Shown here: piece by piece, positions 1 through 5,855 of the stretch
Position numbering within the stretch: position 1 is the first letter of the stretch
How the letters are laid out: every line of letters begins with the position of its first letter
NCBI GenBank assembly: GCA_900770225.1
Contig: CAAGJU010000219.1
Location: forward strand, 1 to 7,427
Direction: 5' to 3'
DNA: 7,427 nucleotides
DNA from: Lachnospiraceae bacterium
GTDB taxonomy: Bacteria; Bacillota; Clostridia; Lachnospirales; Lachnospiraceae
Notes under the pieces: model-generated
What the model was told of the DNA's origin: nothing
What the model saw: the letters and a program-made list of their open reading frames with translations, nothing else
The model's database searches: none
Program-made: the position numbers and the translations under genes

Positions 1-95
1 ACATGCCCCTCAGCGAGGGCATAGTGGGGCGAAGCCACACGAGAGCCCGAGCTGAGGGAGGATCGCGGGAGCGCGTAGCGCGTAGCGATCCGGTT
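1..95. repeat. GC-rich nested inverted-repeat element upstream of cobS
   Basis: Seen directly: bases 7-14 (CCCTCAGC) are the exact reverse complement of 51-58 (GCTGAGGG). Inside them, 17-20 can pair with 45-48 and 24-27 with 35-38, and the two outer stems are separated by a symmetric GA/GA internal loop (15-16 against 49-50). Bases 3-22 can instead fold alone as an 8-bp hairpin with one bulged C and an AGC loop. A second hairpin pairs 60-66 (GGATCGC) with 85-91 and has an inner GCGC stem around GTA. The heptamer GCGTAGC occurs twice in tandem at 73-86. No T-tract follows, so it is not an ordinary terminator. It could be a dispersed palindromic repeat, a structured leader, or the edge of a larger element cut by the window. 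The family is not recognised. Confidence 0.5.
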
Positions 96-137
96 ATCAT
101 TATGACACCTATATCGATAAATGGGAGCCATGGTGCT

Positions 138-911
138 ATGAAGACAATCGTGCAGAGCCTGTTTTCGGCTTTTTCCATGTATTCCAGAATTCCTGTACCG
201 AACATTCAGTGGTCAAAGGACAGCATGCGCTATGCCATGTGCTTTTTTCCATGGGTGGGCGCTGTGATCGGGTTTCTGGAATATTTGTGTTTTCTGCCGT
301 ATCATGCGGGTGTTTTCGGAACCTTATGCTATGCAGCTATAGCTGTTGCTGTGCCGGTTGTCGTGACGGGAGCCATCCATCTGGACGGATTTATGGATAC
401 CTGTGATGCGCTGTCATCCTGGCGGAGCAGAGAAGAGCGCCTGAGGATCATGAAGGATTCTCACACGGGGGCGAAGGCCGTGATCTGGGTATGCATCTTT
501 TTTATCATGGCTTTCGGACTTGCCTCAGAAGTGTCAGAGATGGTGGTCGTTCCTCTCTGCATGATCTTCCCTCTGGCCAGGACATATTCGGCTTATTCTG
601 TCGTTTCGCCTTCTTTTCCAAAGGCAAACCCGGAGGGAACGCTGGCGGCTTTTTCTGACACAGCGGAGAAAAAGACTGTTCGGGTGGTCTGTATATGTTA
701 CAAGGTACTGATCGCCGTACTGATGATCTTCACGGGCGGCTTACCGGGCGTATGTATCTGTGGAACCGGTCTGGCATCATTTTTTCTGTACAGGCATATC
801 TGCATGAAGTATTTCGGCGGAACGACAGGAGATCTTGCCGGATTTTTTGTGACTTACAGTGAACTTCTCATGCTGGCGGCGGGGGTGATCGCAGCCGCTG
901 TCTGCAGGTGA
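138..911 (+). CDS. cobS: Adenosylcobinamide-GDP ribazoletransferase (cobalamin synthase) CobS
   Basis: CobS is the membrane enzyme that joins alpha-ribazole or its 5'-phosphate to adenosylcobinamide-GDP, closing the nucleotide loop of cobalamin. The 257-residue product has the family's usual length and hydrophobic multi-pass character. Visible signatures are GAIHLDGFMDTCDAL at residues 78-92, whose acidic residues are expected to bind metal, then RIMKDSHTGAKA around 103-114 and FGGTTGDLAG at 226-235. The reading frame is open back to base 3, but the family N-terminus matches residues from the ATG at 138, which has GGGAG at 123-127 ten bases upstream. The arginine-rich 45-codon extension ahead of it translates the inverted-repeat element and does not look like CobS. 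The next gene lies 190 nt downstream and encodes a CobU-like protein of the same late pathway. The assignment is secure; the start is well supported. Confidence 0.96.
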   Translation: MKTIVQSLFSAFSMYSRIPVPNIQWSKDSMRYAMCFFPWVGAVIGFLEYLCFLPYHAGVFGTLCYAAIAVAVPVVVTGAIHLDGFMDTCDALSSWRSREERLRIMKDSHTGAKAVIWVCIFFIMAFGLASEVSEMVVVPLCMIFPLARTYSAYSVVSPSFPKANPEGTLAAFSDTAEKKTVRVVCICYKVLIAVLMIFTGGLPGVCICGTGLASFFLYRHICMKYFGGTTGDLAGFFVTYSELLMLAAGVIAAAVCR

Positions 912-1101
912 GTGGCTGTTTAACACAATATTGAATTAAACCCAGCTGCTTCATCTCTAAGCAATTCCCGCAGTCGGTACAGTAATAAATGGTGTGGCGA
1001 AAATTCGTTGTCAGCTGTTGAATGCCCGGAAGCATGTGCAGGTATAAGAAAGAATGTGCAGCAGTCTGACACGACATACAATGATGCAGGAGATATGAAC
1101 T
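912..1101 (+). other. 190-nt spacer between cobS and the cobU-like gene
   Basis: No convincing gene lies here. The ribosome site of the next gene, AGGAG at 1088-1092, is at its 3' end. A TTGAAT box at 1018-1023 and TATAAG at 1043-1048 are separated by 19 nt, giving a weak sigma-A-like promoter candidate that I would not trust alone. The octamer ATGTGCAG is repeated at about 1034 and 1054, and CAGCTG occurs twice. A few stretches (CCCGC near 968, ACAGTAAT near 980, GTCAG near 1010) loosely recall cobalamin-riboswitch pieces, but the diagnostic GCCACTG and GGGAA blocks are absent. Confidence 0.35.
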
Positions 1102-1497
1102 ATGAAGATGGTAGTAGGCGGCGCGTATGAGGGAAAAACCGATTACGCCAGATGGCAGTTTGGCCTCTCGGAAGGTGATATTGTTGACGGACTCGAATGT
1201 TCGCAGCGTGACCTCATGAACTGCAAATGCGTGAAGCATGCGGAGGAACTGGTGCGCAGGACGCTGAAACGGGGCGGAGATCCCATGCAGCTTGCGGAAA
1301 ATATGATCCGCTTTAATCCGGATATGATCGTAATCGCCAACGAAGTGGGCTGTGGCATTGTACCTGTCAACAGTGAAGAGAGGGCGTTCCGCGAGGCGGC
1401 AGGACGTTTCTGTACGAGGCTCGCTTCTTTTTCTGATGAAGTCCACCGGGTGGTCTACGGGCAGGGCATGATCATCAAGAAAGAGACAAAAGCATGA
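1102..1497 (+). CDS. Short CobU-like protein (adenosylcobinamide kinase family, lacking the guanylylation segment)
   Basis: The 131-residue product aligns with both ends of CobU, the adenosylcobinamide kinase/guanylyltransferase of about 180 residues. A Walker A loop GGAYEGKT sits at residues 6-13. The C-terminal block NEVGCGIVPVN (80-90), followed by GRFCTRLA (101-108) and DEVHRVVYG (112-120), is the characteristic CobU ending. Between them about 45-50 residues of classical CobU are missing, including the HHKDGRP-type segment whose histidine is guanylylated in Salmonella CobU. From general knowledge, similarly short CobU-like proteins occur in clostridial cobalamin clusters, so this is probably a real subfamily and not a broken gene. 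Kinase activity is plausible; GTP:cobinamide-phosphate transfer is doubtful. AGGAG at 1088-1092 supports the ATG at 1102. The stop overlaps the next start (ATGA, 1494-1497), implying translational coupling. Confidence 0.82.
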   Translation: MKMVVGGAYEGKTDYARWQFGLSEGDIVDGLECSQRDLMNCKCVKHAEELVRRTLKRGGDPMQLAENMIRFNPDMIVIANEVGCGIVPVNSEERAFREAAGRFCTRLASFSDEVHRVVYGQGMIIKKETKA

Positions 1498-2102
1498 TCC
1501 TCTATATGTTTCGTCATGCGGCTGTGCAGGGCAACCGTGAACTGAGATACGTGGGCACGACAGACGAATCCATTCTGCCGGATGAGAGAGAAAAAATGGA
1601 GCTGAGACGCCATGCTTTTGCTGCCGAAAAAAAGTGGAAAGAACCGGACCGGGTATTTGTGAGTCCGCTGATCCGCTGCCGCGAGACAGCTGCCATTCTT
1701 TTTCCGACATCTGAGCAGACGCTCGTTCCGGAGTTCAGGGAAATATCTTTCGGACGTTTTGAAAATAAAAATTACCGCGAGCTCACCGGTGATCCGGATT
1801 ACCAGCGCTGGATCGACAGCGGCGGAACGATGCGTTTTCCCGGCGGCGAATCGCGCGAGGAATTCCAGAAAAGGTGTCTGAAAGGATTTGACCGGATCAT
1901 GGAGGAATGCCGGTACACCCATGCGAAGAGAGTGGCCATGATCGTACACGGCGGAACCGTGATGAGTATTCTGTCGGCTTACGGAAGACCGGAGGGCGAT
2001 TACTACAGCTTTCAGGTGCACCCGGGATGTGGTTACCGGCTGGATGTGGATGTGAAGCGTTACAGAAAAAAAGGCCTGAAAATCGTTAGAACATTTGGCT
2101 GA
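1494..2102 (+). CDS. cobC: Histidine phosphatase, probable alpha-ribazole-5'-phosphate phosphatase CobC
   Basis: This 202-residue protein belongs to the histidine phosphatase (phosphoglycerate-mutase-like) superfamily. Catalytic pieces are R7-H8 in FRHA, where H8 is the expected phosphorylated histidine; SPLIRCRET at 57-65 with R61; the acidic EISFGRFE region at 83-90 with E83 as likely proton donor; PGGES at 117-120; and the second histidine H152 in VHGGT. The tripeptide after the arginine is RHA where RHG is usual, a conservative change. The superfamily is broad, so the substrate is inferred from context: it overlaps the cobU-like gene by 4 bp and lies near cobS. In that context CobC removes the 5'-phosphate from alpha-ribazole phosphate or from adenosylcobalamin phosphate. 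A general sugar-phosphate phosphatase is the main alternative. The ATGA overlap fixes the start; only a weak purine-rich site precedes it. Confidence 0.83.
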   Translation: MILYMFRHAAVQGNRELRYVGTTDESILPDEREKMELRRHAFAAEKKWKEPDRVFVSPLIRCRETAAILFPTSEQTLVPEFREISFGRFENKNYRELTGDPDYQRWIDSGGTMRFPGGESREEFQKRCLKGFDRIMEECRYTHAKRVAMIVHGGTVMSILSAYGRPEGDYYSFQVHPGCGYRLDVDVKRYRKKGLKIVRTFG

Positions 2103-2184
2103 GCGCTGCAGACGGAACAGAGGATGTATTGTCCCGCAGGACATGTGAAAAATACTGCGAAGTCGTCCCTGTGAAGCTGACAGA

Positions 2185-2197
2185 AGGGGGATGCCCC
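2185..2197 (+). promoter_or_regulatory. cbiD ribosome binding site inside a small GC hairpin
   Basis: AGGGGG at 2185-2190 lies 11 nt before the GTG at 2202 and is the best Shine-Dalgarno candidate for cbiD. GGGG at 2187-2190 can pair with CCCC at 2194-2197 across an ATG triloop, which would hide the site. A second weaker GGGAG at 2198-2202 could serve an in-frame GTG at 2208. The pairing is seen in the sequence; a regulatory role is inference. Confidence 0.4.
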
Positions 2198-2201
2198 GGG
2201 A

Positions 2202-3461
2202 GTGCATGTGGACAGCAACGTTACGTATGACACCATAAGAAAAGGTTCTGCATCCAATACGGATAAAGATTCCGGACATGCGGACAGCGCGGGCTTTGTG
2301 ACCGTAAATCAGAAGAAGCTGCGCATGGGCTACACGACCGGATCGTGTGCGGCAGCTGCGGCAGGGGCGGCGGCTGTCATGCTGATGACCGGTGAACCGG
2401 TAAGAGAGACGGTTCTTGTCACACCGGCAGGCGTCACACTGCATCTGAATACGGAAGAACCACATATAGAACGCAACGGCACGATTCCGGTGGCGGCGTC
2501 CTGCGGTGTCCGCAAGGATGCAGGGGACGATATCGATGCGACGGACGGCATCCTGATCTGTGCGAAGGTGAGGAAATCAGAGAAGCAGGGGATCCGGATC
2601 AACGGCGGCAAAGGTGTCGGATGTGTCACAAAAGCAGGACTGGATCAGCCGGTCGGACATGCAGCGATCAATTCCGTTCCGCGGCAGATGATCACCGGAG
2701 CCGTACAGAAAGCACTGGACGATGCCGGATTTGCCGGAGGAGCGGATGTCGTGATATCGGTGCCTGACGGTGAACAGATCGCCTCAAAGACGTTTAATCC
2801 AAGGCTCGGCATCGTTGGCGGGATTTCCATCATCGGTACAACAGGCATGGTTTATCCCATGAGCAGCAAAGCACTGGTAGATTCTATCCGCGTAGAGATG
2901 AAGATGCGCCGGGCAAACAGCGGTTCCTGGCTTTGTCTTGCACCGGGAAATTATGGTGAACGCTATGCGCTGGATGTGCTGGGAATTGATCCGGAAAAAG
3001 AGACGCAGTGCAGCAATTACATCGGTGAAGCCATTGACGCAGCCGTTGAATATGGATTTGAAGGGATTCTTTTTGTCTCGCATATCGGCAAATTCGTCAA
3101 GGTGGCTGGCGGAATCATGAATACGCATTCCCACGAGGCGGACTGCCGGATGGAACTTCTTGCCGCTGCGGCTCTCAGAGCCGGCGCGGATGCCGATCTC
3201 GCACGGCAGATCCTGGCGTGCAACACGACGGATGATGCACTGGATGTACTTCTGCGGTACGACAGGAAAATTCTGACTTCCCGCACCATGCAGAACATCA
3301 TGGCGTCCATAGCTGATCACCTCGCGTTTCGAAGCGGCGGGAAGCTGAAAACGGGTGCCATTATTTTTTCATCGAAGCACGGAATATCAGCAGCAACGGA
3401 GAATGCGGAGGAACTGCTCAGTCATCTGAAGAAGACTTCATGCGGCAGCACGGTCAGCTGA
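2202..3461 (+). CDS. cbiD: Cobalt-precorrin-5B (C1)-methyltransferase CbiD
   Basis: CbiD methylates C1 of cobalt-precorrin-5B using S-adenosylmethionine to give cobalt-precorrin-6A, and is specific to the anaerobic pathway. Family blocks are GYTTGSCAAAAAGAAA at residues 43-58, KDAGDDIDATDG at 105-116, GGKGVG at 135-140, the NPRLGIVGGISIIGTTG region at 199-215, and HIGKFVKVAGG at 294-304 followed by MNTHSHEAD. At 419 residues it is somewhat long because about 40 polar residues precede the GYTTGSC block, which in most CbiD proteins lies close to the N-terminus. No in-frame ATG exists before residue 42, so the start is GTG at 2202 or GTG at 2208; a GTG at 2298 would also give a normal-length protein but has no clear ribosome site. 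A 99-nt spacer separates it from cobC and 154 nt from cbiF, whose product acts two steps earlier. Confidence 0.95.
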   Translation: MHVDSNVTYDTIRKGSASNTDKDSGHADSAGFVTVNQKKLRMGYTTGSCAAAAAGAAAVMLMTGEPVRETVLVTPAGVTLHLNTEEPHIERNGTIPVAASCGVRKDAGDDIDATDGILICAKVRKSEKQGIRINGGKGVGCVTKAGLDQPVGHAAINSVPRQMITGAVQKALDDAGFAGGADVVISVPDGEQIASKTFNPRLGIVGGISIIGTTGMVYPMSSKALVDSIRVEMKMRRANSGSWLCLAPGNYGERYALDVLGIDPEKETQCSNYIGEAIDAAVEYGFEGILFVSHIGKFVKVAGGIMNTHSHEADCRMELLAAAALRAGADADLARQILACNTTDDALDVLLRYDRKILTSRTMQNIMASIADHLAFRSGGKLKTGAIIFSSKHGISAATENAEELLSHLKKTSCGSTVS

Positions 3462-3615
3462 TCGCAGGTGACTGGCAGCACACGATGATCAGAGCGGTGA
3501 CAGGATCGCAGAATGTAAAAGGCTGCGGTCCGGTGATCGGAGCGATGAGAGAATCACAGACGGAACAGGATCAGAACGTAACAGAACAGGTGAAAAGATA
3601 CAGGAGTCTGGACAA

Positions 3616-4371
3616 ATGGTACATTTTGTAGGAGCAGGGTGCGGTGCGCCGGATCTGATTACAGTGCGCGGCGAAAAATATCTGGAGAAAGCAGACTGCG
3701 TGATCTATGCGGGATCACTTGTCAATCCCGCACTCCTTCAGTCGGTTAAGGATGGCTGTGAGATTCATAATTCCGCTGAAATGACGCTGGAAGAAGTGAT
3801 TCGTGTCATGCAGCAGTCCGAGGAAAAAGGATGGATGACCGTGCGTCTGCATACAGGCGATCCCTGCCTGTATGGAGCCATCCGCGAGCAGATGGATGCA
3901 CTGGACGGTCTCGGCATCGCTTATGACTGGACGCCGGGCGTCAGTTCCTTCTGCGGTGCGGCGGCAGCGCTGCACATGGAATACACGCTGCCCGGCATCT
4001 CGCAGAGCGTGATCATCACGAGAATGGCCGGAAGGACACCGGTGCCGGAGAAAGAGAGTATCCAGTCGCTGGCTGCGCATGGGGCTACCATGGTTATTTT
4101 TCTCAGTGCCGGTATGACCGAAGGACTGACGGAGGAACTGGAGAAGGGCGGTATGTCGGCGGATACGCCGGCGGCGATTGTTTACCGCGCCAGCTGGCCG
4201 GATGAAAAAACCGTTCTGTGTACGGTGGGAACACTGCATGATGCGGCAAAAGCAAACGACATCAGCAAAACTGCGCTGATTATCGTGGGAGAAGCGGTGC
4301 GGCAGGCGGATTATGACCGGTCGAAGCTCTATGATCCGTGTTTCACGACGAAATTCCGTCAGGGCAGATAA
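3616..4371 (+). CDS. cbiF: Cobalt-precorrin-4 (C11)-methyltransferase CbiF
   Basis: CbiF transfers a methyl group from S-adenosylmethionine to C11 of cobalt-precorrin-4, giving cobalt-precorrin-5A, the substrate of CbiG encoded next. The 251-residue protein has the class III tetrapyrrole methyltransferase layout: FVGAGCGAPDLITVRG at residues 4-19 (the N-terminal glycine-rich loop), VIYAGSLV at 29-36, LHTGDPCLYG at 78-87, TPGVSSFCGAAAAL at 106-119, TRMAGR at 135-140 and YRASWPDE at 190-197. YAGSLV and RASWP favour C11 methyltransferase over other family members. AGGAG at 3602-3606 stands nine bases before the ATG. The final codons and the stop fall within the first unit of a tandem repeat continuing past the gene, so the end of this gene appears to have been duplicated downstream. 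Confidence 0.96.
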   Translation: MVHFVGAGCGAPDLITVRGEKYLEKADCVIYAGSLVNPALLQSVKDGCEIHNSAEMTLEEVIRVMQQSEEKGWMTVRLHTGDPCLYGAIREQMDALDGLGIAYDWTPGVSSFCGAAAALHMEYTLPGISQSVIITRMAGRTPVPEKESIQSLAAHGATMVIFLSAGMTEGLTEELEKGGMSADTPAAIVYRASWPDEKTVLCTVGTLHDAAKANDISKTALIIVGEAVRQADYDRSKLYDPCFTTKFRQGR

Positions 4372-4437
4372 CCGGCGACGGAATTCCGTCGGGGCAGATA
4401 ACCGGGGACGGAATTTCCGTCAGGCCAGATAACCGGA
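4347..4437 (+). repeat. Three tandem ~30-bp repeats duplicating the 3' end of cbiF
   Basis: Units are 4347-4376, 4377-4406 and 4407-4437 (30, 30 and 31 bp). Units 1 and 2 differ at three positions; unit 3 differs from unit 2 by three substitutions and one inserted T. Each holds GACGGAATTCCGTC or a near version: it is a perfect 14-bp palindrome in unit 2, a palindrome around one central T in unit 3, and carries one mismatch in unit 1. Each also holds CAGATAACCGG. The first unit encodes the end of CbiF and its TAA at 4369-4371. Because the period is ten codons, the second unit repeats an EFRRGR-stop reading in the same frame. This looks like local duplication of coding end plus stop; in mRNA each palindrome could form a short hairpin. 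No T-tract follows. Confidence 0.9.
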
Positions 4438-4584
4438 GAGAGGCAACTGGCAAAAAAATACAGCAGGGAACAGGATTTCATGAAAAGGAATACTGCGGGA
4501 AACCGTAATATCAGAATGTGACGGGGAAGCATTGAACGGGTAATGTAACTGGAGATTATGATGTCAGGTGGGGTTTAAACAAAA
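4372..4584 (+). other. 213-nt spacer between cbiF and cbiG
   Basis: The first 66 nt are the rest of the tandem repeat. The remaining stretch, 4438-4584, is A- and G-rich and holds no supportable gene; its longest ATG reading, starting near 4480, stops after 13 codons. AGGTGGGG at 4565-4572 is the likely ribosome site of cbiG. I see no terminator, so transcription probably continues. Confidence 0.5.
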
Positions 4585-5694
4585 ATGAAAACGGCAGTGA
4601 TCTGTTTTACAGAAAAGGGATATGCACTGGAGGGCAGGATCCGGAAGGTGTTTGAAGAGCTGCCTTCCGGAAAAGAAAAAGCAGAGGTGAAGCTTTTCGG
4701 CAAGGGAAAATATGTCAAAAGCCTCTGCAAAATGGAAGACTCCTACGCCAGATATGTGGATAAGCCTGTCCAGGCGTGGGCCGGGAAATGCTTTGAAAAA
4801 TATGACATGATTATTTTTATCGGAGCTGCGGGGATCGCCGTCCGCGCGATCGCACCGTTTGTCCGTGACAAGAGAACGGATCCGGCGGTGATCGTTATGG
4901 ATGAATGCGGCAAGTTCTGCATCTCCCTGCTCTCCGGTCATATCGGCGGGGCCAACGAGATGGTGAAGATCCTCGCCTCGGCGCTGAACTGCATACCGGT
5001 CATTACGACGGCCACGGACGTGAGCAGCCGTTTCGCTGTAGATAGCTATGCGGTCAGAAACGGCATGCAGATCTCCAATATGACGTACGCCAAAGAGGTT
5101 TCGGCGGCGTTACTTGCGGGAGAGCCCGTCGGTTTCTATACGAATTTTGAGGTCGAGGGTAATCTGCCTGACGGCATATACTGGGCGGAGAAGCTCGGGC
5201 AGGCCAGAGAAGACAAGGCAGAGGATCCCAACGGCACATCCCTCGGCATCTACATCAGTCCGTCGTACAACCGTGCCTATTTTGACCACACGCTCTGGCT
5301 GATCCCCAGATGTCTGACGCTGGGCATCGGCTGTAAAAAGGATACGCCCATGGCGAAGATCGAGAAGCTTGTCGACGATACACTCCGGGCTTACAGCCTC
5401 TATCCTGAGGCCATCGCTTCTGTTGCGACGATCGATCTCAAAAAAGATGAACCGGGGCTTCTGCGTTTCTGTCAGATCCACAACGTTCCGCTGCATATCT
5501 ATACGGCGTCTGAGCTGAACAGCCTGCAGGGAAGTTTTACCGGCTCAAATTTTGTGAAAGAGGTCACAGGAGTTGACAATGTCTGTGAGCGAAGTTCGGT
5601 GATCGACGCCGGCGGGGATCTGATCATCCGGAAGCAGTCGGCCGACGGGGTGACGCTGGCTGTGGCAATGAATCATCTGATCATTAAATTCTAA
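4585..5694 (+). CDS. cbiG: Cobalt-precorrin-5A hydrolase CbiG
   Basis: CbiG opens the delta-lactone of cobalt-precorrin-5A and releases the extruded two-carbon unit as acetaldehyde, giving cobalt-precorrin-5B for CbiD. It is exclusive to the anaerobic pathway. The 369-residue protein shows the two-part CbiG architecture. The N-terminal half carries FIGAAGIAVRAIAP at residues 78-91 and LLSGHIGGAN at 115-124, with TTATD at 141-145. The C-terminal domain opens with LGIGCKKDTP at 246-255 and ends with a conserved-type GVDNVCERSSV near 329-339. The linker between them (about 200-240) is variable, as expected. The start is the ATG following AGGTGGGG; MKTAVICFTEKGY is a typical beginning. The protein is full length with no visible defect. 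Fusions of CbiG to a neighbouring methyltransferase exist in other bacteria; here it stands alone. Confidence 0.95.
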   Translation: MKTAVICFTEKGYALEGRIRKVFEELPSGKEKAEVKLFGKGKYVKSLCKMEDSYARYVDKPVQAWAGKCFEKYDMIIFIGAAGIAVRAIAPFVRDKRTDPAVIVMDECGKFCISLLSGHIGGANEMVKILASALNCIPVITTATDVSSRFAVDSYAVRNGMQISNMTYAKEVSAALLAGEPVGFYTNFEVEGNLPDGIYWAEKLGQAREDKAEDPNGTSLGIYISPSYNRAYFDHTLWLIPRCLTLGIGCKKDTPMAKIEKLVDDTLRAYSLYPEAIASVATIDLKKDEPGLLRFCQIHNVPLHIYTASELNSLQGSFTGSNFVKEVTGVDNVCERSSVIDAGGDLIIRKQSADGVTLAVAMNHLIIKF

Positions 5695-5855
5695 TCGGGT
5701 TATAGAGTCCTGACTGAATCATATAATTTCGACAGTGAAACGGCGTATGGGCTTATCCAGCACGTAGCAACATCTGTGGTATGCTGGTTCACTTAGAATG
5801 ATCAGTAAGTATCGGACAGTTCAGACAGAAGACAGATCAAGGAGCGCAATACTCA
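5695..5855 (+). other. 161-nt spacer between cbiG and cbiH
   Basis: No gene is supported here. CCAGCA at 5757-5762 is the reverse complement of TGCTGG at 5782-5787, allowing a loose 6-bp stem with a 19-nt interior and no T-run, so it is not a convincing terminator. AAGGAG at 5839-5844 is the cbiH ribosome site, 11 nt before its ATG. No clear promoter boxes were found. Confidence 0.4.

Noticed and set aside
3..137. 45-residue N-terminal extension of CobS
   Set aside because: It translates the inverted-repeat element into an arginine-rich stretch unlike CobS; the ATG at 138 gives the family's normal N-terminus and has a ribosome site.
912..1101. Cobalamin riboswitch between cobS and the cobU-like gene
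   Set aside because: The spacer is long enough to tempt the call and has scattered similar strings, but the conserved GCCACTG box, the GGGAA block and a recognisable B12 box are not present on either strand.
1102..1497. Reading the short CobU as a frameshifted or truncated pseudogene
   Set aside because: Both ends of the family are in one intact frame with proper translation signals and a coupled junction; no out-of-frame remnant of the missing segment is visible beside it.
868..1710. 280-codon frame on the minus strand
   Set aside because: It runs opposite the cobU-like gene and cobC. A CTDCGNC-like string in it is a chance reading of the spacer; the plus-strand proteins carry clear family motifs.
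1455..2465. 336-codon frame on the minus strand
   Set aside because: It is antisense to cobC and the start of cbiD, with low-complexity, motif-free translation; it is a shadow of the plus-strand genes.
3440..3631. 63-codon open frame spanning the cbiD-cbiF spacer
   Set aside because: It overlaps the ends of both flanking genes, has no good ribosome site, and its composition looks like translated spacer; it resembles no known protein.
4347..4437. CRISPR array
   Set aside because: The units are directly adjacent with no spacers, only three copies exist, and the first is part of the cbiF coding sequence.
4480..4521. 13-codon leader peptide in the cbiF-cbiG spacer
   Set aside because: It has no matched ribosome site, no regulatory codon run and no attenuator structure after it.
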